64,000 bases of DNA, taken from assembly GCA_012932865.1 (NCBI GenBank), contig SAXG01000087.1:62001-126000 (forward strand). Direction: 5' to 3'. Shown piece by piece: positions 36,385-46,570 of this stretch. The notes beneath the pieces were generated by a model, which ran no database searches, was not told the DNA's origin, and saw only the letters and a list, made by a program, of their open reading frames with translations. Positions within the stretch are counted from its first letter, which is position 1; each line of letters begins with the position of its first letter. Source of the stretch: Amylostereum areolatum. Lineage: Eukaryota > Basidiomycota > Agaricomycetes > Russulales > Stereaceae. The position numbers and the translations under genes are program-made.

Positions 36385-37215
36385 AGAGCGCCGTGGAAGT
36401 GCGCGGTGGCAGACGGTGGCGCACGAAGACGTCGCCGCCGAAATTCTGTTTCCTGCCTTCATGATCTTCCCCATTCTCAACCCGTCTATCCCCCTGTCCT
36501 GCGCAACGAACTATCACCGGCGGCACCGCATATGCACACTGAATTGAAAACCGAAGGATAGCATAACTTTTCGGGCGTTTCAGATCCACTGTGTAGGCGC
36601 ACTTGGACTCACGACAGCTCACGACTCACGAGCAAGACCTTCAACGAGAGAGGTGCGTTTACGGTTTCCATCTCCTTGGCTCATCAATTGCTCTCAGTCA
36701 CGCGAAAGATCGCTGCTACGGGAGAATATCACGGCTCGCGAGTCGCGTGGTAGGTGTATCGGGTCATCTAGGTGTATCGGGTCATCGAGGAATCAGGATG
36801 CTCGGGAATCAGCAATGAATATACCTCGGGGTACATCGTGCGTGTACTCCTTTCCGGTGTTTTTCCTGCATTGCTGAGGTCACTTTTCAGTATCAGTAGC
36901 GAACGTGTAGTTTGAAGGACATTCAATATAACTTTCCCCCTACGACATATGTTCTACACTACACCCAAGCATCTACTTAAGCTTCACGTATGTACTCAAG
37001 ACTGGACAGAACGTGGTACCCGACCATCGCGGTCTTTCCTGCCACGCAACTTTCATCTGGTGTGGACCGCCAACGTTTCAGTCCAAAGTCTATCGTCCGT
37101 CTCAGCCTGGTTTGAACTTCAACGCGCGGCACGCGCCTTCCAACTGGTAGTCCAAGACATACCCGGCCCAGACAGCACAAAACGCGGAGTAGTGATGCGC
37201 TCTTCTTTTTAACCC
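36385..37215 (+). repeat. Dispersed repeat R1, copy 2
   Basis: Plus-strand counterpart of 10.01-10.76 kb (-), collinear over roughly 700-800 bp at an estimated 65-75% identity by eye. It starts about 400 bp beyond the TPR-CHAT stop codon, whereas copy 1 lies 5' of the other TPR-CHAT gene. It is therefore not simply part of one duplicated block. It contains an 18-bp tandem duplication not seen in copy 1. Confidence 0.65.
36751..36786 (+). repeat. 18-bp unit, two tandem copies
   Basis: TAGGTGTATCGGGTCATC occurs twice in immediate succession (36751-36768 and 36769-36786), within R1 copy 2. Confidence 0.95.
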
Positions 37216-37219
37216 CCAT

Positions 37220-38240
37220 CTACTTCGTTCTGATAATCGTTACCTGCATACAGGTCTCTATGACTTCGACATCTCTCCGCCGCCGCGATGACCGTTTTGG
37301 TCCAATCATGTCCAAAATATACCTACAACCGACGAATGGGAGAGGCGACGGGGACGCAGTCTTGAGGTATGTTCACTTCAGCTCCATCTTTCGTCCCAAG
37401 TGGATCGTGATACCCCGAAGCGACAGGACCCAGGGGGCCTCGTTCGTAGGTTGAAGAACCTCCAACTTCCAACATAAGGCACTCCCTACTTTCTCCCTAC
37501 ACTTCCCTACAACGCCCCGCATCCCTACACTAAATAAGAAAAACATCCCTGGGACCGGGAGACCGACCTTCTAGGCGTCGCGGTGAGGTCGACGGGGCTC
37601 CGCCATTCCGCAGAGGCAACAGAAGCTCGAAGCCGTATATCAATTCCCAGGCCCATCCATCCCGCAGGTGGCCATTTCGCCCTTTCTCCGCGCATCCTTC
37701 GCGCAGGGAGAAAACCACTGACCACGTTGAGAGGGTTGTTCTGTCGCAGCTAACGAATGGACTCAGACCCGCCAAGCGGGTTGGTAATGTTTTTATAATC
37801 CCGTTCACTCTCCACCTGGGCAGCCTCTGCGTCATGCATAGCAAGCAAGCGCCGTTGATATATTACATTCGTCAAGCTCTGTGTCCTCATTGATGAAGCT
37901 GATGCACGTCCCTACGCAGGAGTCACTGCATATGCCACCAGCTGGTTTCTCACCTTCGTTCTGGAACCCGTGGACAAACTGCGGAGATGTTACGCCCTCA
38001 TTCCGGGCTCATTCGGCTCCTCCCAGTCATTGCGGGAGGATACGGATATCGTATATTGGCTTCGATCCAGCCTTCAGCTTCTGCCGATGTCTGAGGTGGC
38101 CTGAGGCCGACATTCGAAAGTCCGACTGGCACAGGGCGTTGAGGTCTTAAAGACAGCAGTCCGACTCGAACCTTCCCATCAACAAGACACTCATCGTCGT
38201 CTCCTTCACCAACACCATCTCACTCTATATTCAACCCATT
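37220..38240. other. Intergenic region upstream of the FAD monooxygenase
   Basis: No gene seen. The sequence just before 38247 includes a TATATTCA-type stretch (about 38225-38232) that could serve the downstream promoter. Confidence 0.35.
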
Positions 38241-38246
38241 CATACT

Positions 38247-40421
38247 ATGTCTTACCCGTCAGTAGACGTCTTGGTGGTGAGTCAGTCGCCTGAAAATGTT
38301 ATGGTCCATTCGCCTCTAAATATCGTTCTCAGGCTGGTGCAGGCCCGACTGGTCTCGTTGCCGCTATTAGCCTGGTGCAGCACGGCGTGCGTGTACGCAT
38401 TATTGACAAGCTACCACACTATTTTCGTGGTCAACGTGGTGCGGGAATAGTCGTACGTCTACTTTCTTATGCTTGCCATGTTCGCCTTTGTGACGATCAT
38501 CCTGCATCACAGCCCAGGGTCCTAGAGCACTATGGACTGCTAGGCGTCTTGGACGATGTCAAGAGGGATGCCCTTCCTTTTCTTCCATTCATGCAGTACA
38601 ACGACAACGGCAAACCCGAGAGAACGTTTGAGATGTCGGCCAGGATCGATGCTACCCCAGATGTTCCGATGGCATGTCGTTTCTACGAATATCGAGCTGT
38701 CTATCCCAACTTATTGTTTGCTTATATAGCCGAATTCTGTGATGCTGGGGCAAGATCGCGCTTGTGCCATCTTGCGCGACCATCTTAGGACACATGGCGT
38801 CGAAGTTGAACTCGCTACGGAACTCCTCGACCTCGAGCAAGATGAGAGTGGCGTCACAGCCTCTGTCGGCAAAGCTGGTGTAGAGGAAAGGGAGTCGATA
38901 CGCGTCAAGTACGTTGTCGGTGCTGATGGGGCGAAAGGTGTGTCAGTACAGCGACGGTTTGAAGAAAAACACTGAGAAAACACTTGCAGGCAACAGCAGA
39001 AGGCTCCTCGGAGTTAAACTTCTAGGCGATGCCGAGTACGCAGGGAGGATGGTCATCGGCGACGTTGAGGTTCACGGGTTGGATCGCGAAGTGAGTCGAC
39101 GTAGTATCTCATCCCAAGTGCAGCTATGCTGACGTTTCATTCATCGGCAGCATTGGCACAAGTTCGGTAATCAGCCAGGCAACGTGTTCGTCCATTTTCC
39201 TCCTATGACCAATGCTACGGTATCTCAAGTCTAACGCGACTGTCCCGTCGACAGGGTGACCTTCCGCCCCACAGATCGCAGCGCGAAGGAGAATGTGTAT
39301 TTCTTCGCCGGCGTGGGGCCAGATTTCGACTTTGCAAGGGCGGTGGACGACCACGACTACCTGCGGCAGTTTGTGTCCACCGTCGCAAACAACTCCGACA
39401 TCAAACTTGGACGAATCGAAAACGTCGCGGATTGGAAGTAGGTCGTGACTATCTTTCCTGTGAAGTTGCGGATGCTCAAGGGGCGGACAGGCCTAACGTG
39501 CGTATGGTCGACGCTTTCCGGGTAGGCAGGGTTTTCCTAGCTGGAGGTATGTAAGACGCAACAGTCTTGCCGCAAGTCATGAAATTGACGGTATGTCTTG
39601 CGTAGATGCGGCGCATATCCACAGCCCAACTGGAGGTCAGGGCATGAACTCGAGCGTGATGGATGCTGTACGTACTGTGGCCTTTATCCTGTTATTCTCG
39701 CGCCGACATCCTTACCTACGGTGCCCAGATGAACCTGGGATGGAAGCTCTCCCTCGTGTGCAAGGGCCTCGCGCTCCCATCCCTCCTCGATTCTTACAAT
39801 GAGGAACGCCTCCCCGTGATCCAGGAAATGCTCCAGATCACGACAAAGCTGCTCGTGCAGACGTTCAACCCGTCCGGCTCGGACGCCCCCGATTCCGCCT
39901 GGAAGCGGCCGGCGTCGTTCAGGCAGCTCGGCGTCCATTGCCGCTGGAGCTCCGTCGTCGTCGACGAGTTCGGATCTGAGGGCGAGGAGGGACCAGCAGC
40001 GACGGCCTCGACGTATGTGAGTGGCGGTCGGGTACACGCGGGAGACAGAGCCCCCGACGCTCCTGCGCTGGTTAACGTCAAGACGGGCGTCACCACCACG
40101 CTCTTCAAGACGTTCGGCTCGACATACCATACCGTGCTGATTTTCGGCTCTGTGGATGCTGGCGTCGTGTCCGCCAAGTACAGGGCCACTGGAGTTCGCA
40201 TCATTGTGTTACTCCCCAAAGCTGCAGAGTCCCTTCAAGAGAACGTCGCGCCCGACGGCTCCGATGTCATAGTCCTTCGGGACAGCGAGGGCCACGCGTA
40301 CTCTGCGTATAATGCTGGCGAGGAGCCGAAGATCGCCATCGTTAGGCCGGATGGCGTTGTTGGTGGGCTGGTGAAAGGGAAGGAAGGCGTCGATGCCTAT
40401 TTCTCCCATGTCTTCGCCTAG
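38247..40421 (+). CDS. FAD-dependent aromatic hydroxylase (phenol 2-monooxygenase/TfdB-like)
   Basis: Multi-exon flavoprotein monooxygenase, expected to hydroxylate a phenolic substrate using NAD(P)H and O2. Exon 1 (MSYPSVDVLV) is followed by a 56-nt intron. Then AGAGPTGLVAAISLVQHG gives the Rossmann GxGxxG for FAD. Further motifs: ILGQDRACAILRDHL, YVVGADGAKG (the DG motif) and GRVFLAG|DAAHIHSPTGGQGMNSS (the GD motif binding the FAD ribityl/pyrophosphate), then DAMNLGWKLSLVCKG. The C-terminal domain from about 40030 (VHAGDRAPDAPALV ... VIVLRDSEGHAYSAYNA ... AIVRPDGVVGGLV) is the thioredoxin-like fold typical of phenol hydroxylases. Introns are 50-70 nt. The exon carrying RGAGIV and the one before QPRVLEHYG need transcript support. 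No definite lesion. Confidence 0.88.
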
Positions 40422-40579
40422 TAGTGACATGGTTGTCGGTTGCCGTGTAATGTATGCAATCAGGTCATCAATTTTACCTTGCTAGAAACGAGCTTGATTT
40501 GTGAGGCGGAAGTAAGTGAATGAGCGGTGAGCAGACTTGATCACAGTATACTACTCGAAGATATGTCCTACTTACATAT

Positions 40580-40800
40580 ATATCAGAGGAGATGGAGTCG
40601 GAAGCGCAGAGCGCGACGGTGGCGCATGGTGGCGTAAGCATGGAGGCCCCGTCCTGGATGAGAAGCGCGTTTACGGTTTGTTTTTCAAGGCCTTGGTCCG
40701 CCGACTGCTACAATTCAACGCGACAGACAGCTCCTACTGGAGGACATCATGGCTCGAAGGTTAAGATGGGTGGAAAATGTATCAGACCATCAGAAATCGA
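40580..40800 (+). repeat. Dispersed repeat R1, partial copy 3
   Basis: Shorter match to R1 copies 1 and 2: GCGCAGAGCGCGACGGTGG near 40605 resembles the start of the other copies, followed by GCGTTTACGGTT (also at 36656) and CTGCTACAATTCAACGCGAC (compare CGCTGCAACTCAACGCGACA in copy 1). Confidence 0.5.
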
Positions 40801-41301
40801 TAGCAATTTAAGTGGTGGTAGCTATCGCTTTATGGAATACATTGTGCAGAAGAGTTCACAACCAAGTGAGAGGAACGAAGAGAACGCTCTGAGAATTCGA
40901 AGCGTGGCTCTCGAGTCTCGATGGAACTGAGAAACCCGAGGAGGAGGAGGACCGTGACGCCGGTTGGGTGTGGGTAACGAGTGATGTCCGGGTGACACTC
41001 CGTGACTCGACGCGATCGTGACGCGACCACGAAGCGAACACGTACAAGTTACAGCTTACCAGTCCCCAGTGCACCAGCAGCTATCGGATCCTATCGGTAA
41101 GCTACTTCGTTGCTTTCCAATTCCCTCTCTTAAGAGCAGTGAAATTTTGCGGAGTCGGCCAACCGCTCACCGACCACCTACTACATCTAGCTAGTTGACT
41201 CCCCTACCCGGCCGACTCCACGAGACTAGCATAAAAACAGTGCAAGAGAACTTGGGTTCCCATCAAGTTCCCATCTCCGCTAGTTCCCTTATTCTCCTAC
41301 T

Positions 41302-42675
41302 ATGCCCGGCTTTCGACGCCGTCATCAAAACCGGAACAAGGGCTCTTTCGATCCGAATGACGCCGCCAATATCCAGCACCACTCTATAGGCGTGTGGGAT
41401 CTATACGTTCAACGTGATCCCAAACTTTCCTGGATACCGCAGTCCTGGAAAGTCGAGGAATATGCAGAACTTCTGAATGATGCTCCGTACCTGTGGAGGA
41501 CCGTGCAAGACATCTCTCCCACGTGCTGGCAGCCGCTCGTCTTATACGGGCTCTTGACGCTCGCCCTTTCGTTGATTCCCGCTCTCAGTTTATGGTATGT
41601 ATGTCGCCGTTCTTATGTAAGCACCACCATTGTTTGCTAAAGAGCAATACAGGTATTCTGGACAGCTCTTGGAAATCGTACGTGGGGCTTGACTGAAGCT
41701 CGAAGCTTGACCCGACGATTTAATTTTCTATTCAACTCCCCCGACAGGTCCAAATCGCCGTCGAACAACGGACCGTCGACAAACAGCGCCTATTCCAAAT
41801 TGCCGGCGGGCGCATCGCTTGCTCCTTCGCCCAGCGCATCCTCAATCGTATCCAACGCAAAACGAGCACCTCGCTCAATGGGCGTATCCGGAGGTACTAC
41901 TCCGTGCACATTTTCCATTCGATGGCCCGGCTCGACGTGCCGACGTACGACGACCCGGTTATTGCGCGCCAACTCGACTCCGTGATCCCCTCCGCAAGTG
42001 GCCGCACGTCCATCCCGTGGAGCGCGATGGTCGCCGTGTTCAACATCGCGTCCAACGCGCTCAATCTGCTGTCCCAGCTCGCTGTGTTGACCGGCGTCCT
42101 GCGGAAACAGCCGGACGGCCCGTTGCTGGCGATTCTGACCGCTATCAAGTATTTCTTTTCGCTTGGGTGGGGAAGGCATGGCGGAAGACTCACGGCATCC
42201 GGAGGTGCGTGTAATTCGATCTTTGCCTGTTGTAGATAGAAAAACTCGAGAGAAGGATAGTCGGTGGGCTGACGTTCGCCCGATAGTGTACGCGGCAACG
42301 ACTCATGATGCGGATTTCCTTCGCGCTGAAGGTCTCAAAAGGGTTGCTTCTAACGGGGTCCATCGCAAAGAGCTGGTTGCAGCCAACCTGGCCGGGTATC
42401 TGACAATAGGTGGGTGATGATCTTTCTTTCGTTAAACAAGTCCACACTGACGTGCAGTCAGAATTCGAGAGGTTGGTGAAAAGACTCGGGTCCCGAGCGG
42501 GCGACTTCTGGTCCTTGCACGATGAGCAGGTGCACTCTAGTGTCGACTTTCTCGGCCTCACTGGCCAGGTTCTCGAAGAACTGCCCCAGGTAAGTGCATT
42601 TGGCGTCTCTCGCGCACCTTAGGGTTCCTTTCATCTTCATCAACCAATCTTAGATTGTGTTCACCCTCCATCAGG
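41302..42675 (+). pseudogene. ABC transporter (half-transporter type), 5' portion up to the transposon insertion
   Basis: Membrane half of a fungal exporter-type ABC protein. Exons: 41302-41594, a 25-nt microexon 41653-41677, 41748-42204, 42287-42409, 42462-42589, and 42654 onward. The microexon encodes only YSGQLLEI and is needed to keep phase (LSLW-YSGQLLEI-VQIAVEQ). Recognisable motifs: MARLDVPTYDDPVIA, AMVAVFNIASNALNLL, GRLTASGVYAATTHDADFLRAEGLKRV, FERLVKRLGSRAGDFW and LEELPQ. The last exon begins ATTGTGTTTCACCCTC. Family members usually have IVFTL here, so the third T may be a one-base insertion. The frame is then cut at 42675 by the Plavaka element. The 3' portion resumes at 49595. Neighbouring genes on this side are unrelated. 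Confidence 0.8.
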
Positions 42676-42688
42676 GAAAACCTCCCCC
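42676..42688 (+). repeat. Left terminal inverted repeat of the Plavaka-like element
   Basis: GGAAAACCTCCCC, preceded by the CAG target duplication. Confidence 0.93.
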
Positions 42689-42933
42689 CCTAAGGTGATG
42701 CTAAGGTGCGTCAAAATTTGACGACCTTTAGAGAGAGCCGCCGCGAGCACTCTAAAAGCTCGAAGTCCATCTAACCGCTTCTAAGTTTCTTTCGTAGTTT
42801 CTTGTCAAGTTCACGCGGCCCCCTTCGTCGTCGCCATTCTCGCTCGTATAGTCGTCCCTTCTGTCCCCCGACTGCCTCTATACATTGTCTGACATCCGAA
42901 TGATACAAATATATTTTATTGTTTGCTATTTTG

Positions 42934-45900
42934 TCAAAATACCTTCATGTACGTGTTCCGCTCGAGGAAGGGGTTCACTCGAAACTTGGAACACTCCTCG
43001 AGCACATTGTAACTCGTCCAATGACGCGGGGCCGTTGCCCCAAATCGGGGGAAGAGTTGCACGCTACGTTGGATATCTTCCACAGGTATGATCTCCACTT
43101 CGCGTCGACCGTTGCGAATGGACCGAGAGACTCGGTACATGAGCGTGTCGTCCTCTGGCTCGGCCGCGAAGGGTGAAAACCATTCGACGTATGCAAGATG
43201 CCGCGGGGGCGACGGACGCGATTCGTCGAAGACTTGGGTTGCGACCTTCGTTGCGAGGTGAAACACGACACGGACCTGAGCCACGCGAAGTCCTGGACCT
43301 CAGGATATGAGCAAGGAACATGGTGAACCGTCAAGAGGTACATACCAACAACCCCCTTCGATGATCCATCGTGACCAGTGCGAACCAACACGGTATCGAA
43401 TCGTCCAGGGATTGGCCGGCCACGGTTGTCCGAACGTTGAGGACGAACATGGGCAGCGTCACGGTCATCTTCGCCGTTTTCGCGCCGCAACGCGTCGTGG
43501 TTCCAAAACTTGATCTTGTGGTACACGGCGACGGAGGTTGTAGGAATGAGTGTATTGTCTGCCTTGTGACGAGCAGCTGAAGGTGTGAGATGGGGGAAGT
43601 TGTGTTTGACAATGAAGGCGGCCAGAGCATCTCCGAAGTCAACGGCGCCGTACGCGTCGCTGAGAATATTGAAAGAAACGGACTTGACGGAGGCATGTTT
43701 TGTCATCTCAATGTGTGTGTGTAGGAAGACCTCGGGTACATGTTCAGCGGTGACGGCGGGTTTGCCAGCGAGGCGCCACTGGAGAAAAGCAGCATGCGAT
43801 TGAACTTTCTCGCGCCGTTCGAGCCAGGTTGTCATCTGGGGGTATTCATCTTTGCAGTTGGTGGACCTGTACGCGTCCTTCGTGAAGTCGATGTGCAGCC
43901 TTTCCGTTTGCTCCGTGTTGTAATTGTCTGTTGTGCCGAACAGCTCGATGCTGGACCTGTAGTGACGCAAACCGTGGAGCTTGGGTAAGTTGAAATCAGT
44001 GCGGATCCCTAACTCGATGAAAATAGCCTTGTTGTCGTGGAAGCGCTGAAGAGCATCGTCCATGGCGGTCAGGGTCGCGTCGGTATGCAACGGGTACTGA
44101 GCAAGATAGAGAAAGTCCAAGAGGCCTCTGACTGCGCGTATGAGTCGTGCAGGATTACGGCCGTCGGGAAGGGGGAGGTCGGCAATGAGACCCAAAAGAA
44201 TGCGGCACATATGCTTGTGTTCAGTGCCAGAGATGCGCGAGAGCGTGGTGATTCCTTTGGTGAAGAGGTGTGCGTTGTGATTGGGAGGCATGCGACGGCA
44301 GCGGGCATCGATCTCGTCGGGTCCAAATGCTTGCGGGTCTGAAACCCAGCCCACAACGTGCTTGACTACGCCTTGATACAACTGATGGAGGATATCTGGG
44401 GTACAGGAGACAAAGATGTTGGTATAAGGAAGATCCTCCCAGAACGGGTGGAAGATGGGTCGAAAGCGTGCGTCGCGACACGCAGCATGGAATATGGCTG
44501 GTTCTTCATCAGCCAGCTCGAAGACATCCAGAGCGTCGTCGACAGAGCGAAATGGATAGTCACTGTCATCGTTGTAGTCGCCGAGCTCATTATGACGAGC
44601 GGGACAGCGCGGACAGTCACCATAAAGTGTTGAGGTGACGAGGACTTGCTCGGGATAATCCCCGACGAACGTAGCATAGATTAGGTGGCAGCGCCGCCAA
44701 ACGCCGTCCCCGCTAACCATAGCGATACCGCACTCCGAGGAGTCCTTGATGGGAGCGAGGATCCTTCGCATGCATTCATGAAAGACATTCCCAACTGCCC
44801 GGCGCCGTGCTGCCTTGTTGGTGATGTGTTCAAGCTTCGCAGTAGGCAGATACCCCACGAGAACCTGTGCGCGGCGTGACGGTTTGCGGCGGATGCTTTT
44901 TGGAATGTTTCCGATTGTCATGTAAACCGGATAAGCTGACTTGCCACGGAACATGGTAAGTTGTGTCTTGTCGGAGGAGATGATAAGGGGGACAACAGTT
45001 GCGCCTGGATGGATTGCTTCAATAGAGGACTGTACATAAACATGGTTAGAATCTACAGCTACTTCTTCGACGGACGAGGTGACGGACCTGAACATTCCAC
45101 CACCACTTTCCTGTGTTCATCTCATCGAAAATGCGAATTGTCATGTCTTCATCTTGATAGTGCCGCTCTGGCGCGAACATAAGGTGCTCTGCGAACTCAG
45201 GATCACCGTACAACGCACGGACACATGGTATGATGTCGCGCATGTAAACCTCAAATGTCTCGCCGCCGATCCGAATCTCTTCCATTGAAAACTTGGGCCG
45301 ACCTGGAAGCTGCTCGTCGATGATCTTGTTGAGCTGCGCAGTGGTTCGATACGAGAGGCCAAGTTTTTCAGGCAGCTAGAGACAAGATCAGTTTCGCCGA
45401 TTGCAGCTCAAAAACCAACAGAAAACATACCTCATCCATTTGGAAGAGTTCCGAGACGGCCGACGAGGTTGGACCCCTGGTCTTCGCCCAGTACGCCATG
45501 GTCCAGTCTATCTTGGATTTGAACGGGGCCCATATGTTGCCCTCACCACCAGCATCGAAATGCGAACCCAGTGCCTCGTAGCGAGACACGGCGGGCGTGC
45601 AGTCGAGAGGGGCACCGGCACCTTCACCCGGAAAATGCTGAATGATGGGACGTTTCCAAAGCTGACCTTCCACATGGAGGCGTTCCGCTGGTGTGAAAAG
45701 ACGGCCGGAAGTCCCAGAGTTGGGAGATGCACCACCCCAAGCCGTATCGGGCTCCTCCACATGAACCAGGGGGGCATTTGGGTTGATATCCGACTCAATG
45801 TGGTGCTGGCGGAGGGCTTCTAGGATTTGCGCGTCATTCTCTTCATCCGAGTCGGCGTCGTCGGTAAGGCCGGGGACCGTGTCATCATCCTCATCTTCAT

Positions 45901-46312
45901 CGTCAACTTGATCGGTTGGACTGGGGATGGTAGGATGGCCTTCGAGAAATGTGTCGGGGTGGTCTGATGGTGCGTCAATATCCATACGGTCTCCATGTGC
46001 GCTGGAAGAGGGGCCATCGCTGTCCCAGACTCCGAGATCGGCGGGTGAATATGAAGTGGCGAAATAGTCGCCCGTGAAATGTTGTTCGGCTTCAAATGCA
46101 TTGTCATCCTTGTGTACTGCGTTGGCAGGGGGTCCGGGTACACCAGGATGACCAGAGAAAATGCCCAGAAATTCAGTATCTCGACGAGCCTGACTAGCGG
46201 CACGGCAGACGTCTCGACGGGTTTGTGCCCAGTGATTTGCAAGGCCCTTGCCGGTAAAGGACTTGTCACATCCAGGGCATGTGTTCGTTGATTCTGACGC
46301 TGTTTTGGGCAT
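42934..46312 (-). CDS. Plavaka-family transposase
   Basis: Transposase of a cut-and-paste DNA element. The start at 46312 gives MPKTASESTNTCPGCDKSFTGKGLANHW, an N-terminal C2H2-like finger (CPGC...H...C), followed by an acidic region with FTGDYFATSYSPADLG. This zinc finger plus acidic N-terminus is the layout I know for basidiomycete Plavaka transposases. After introns near 45376-45430 and 45090-45140, the catalytic part follows. It includes PLIISSDKTQLTMFRGKSAYPVYMTIGN (SSDKT is a likely catalytic Asp region), VTSTLYGDCPRCPARHNELG, FWEDLPYTNIFVSCTPDILHQLYQGVVKH, LHGLRHYRSSIELFGTTDNYNTEQTERLHIDF and FWNHDALRRENG. One last intron (about 43290-43350) precedes the C-terminal exon ending YMKVF at 42934. 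Total is roughly 1,050-1,100 residues with no stop or frameshift seen. Confidence 0.88.
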
Positions 46313-46570
46313 GGTGACGTGGTGAGAATGGATAACGAGGTTGTTGTCGGAGTTGAGGAGAAAGAATGCACATTCGCCCCTGGCTATGGCCTCGCGACCG
46401 TAGGAACCCTCTAAAATCCAAAATCTCTAAACCAAATCTACCTTGAGCACATGTCAGCTCAATGGGTTGCGCTTATAAGTTGACGCTCACTTACAGTCAA
46501 CTCTCCATCTCCCTCCAATTCCCCATTCTTTTCCACTTCTCTTCATTCTCTGACTTAGTACTCGGGCACC

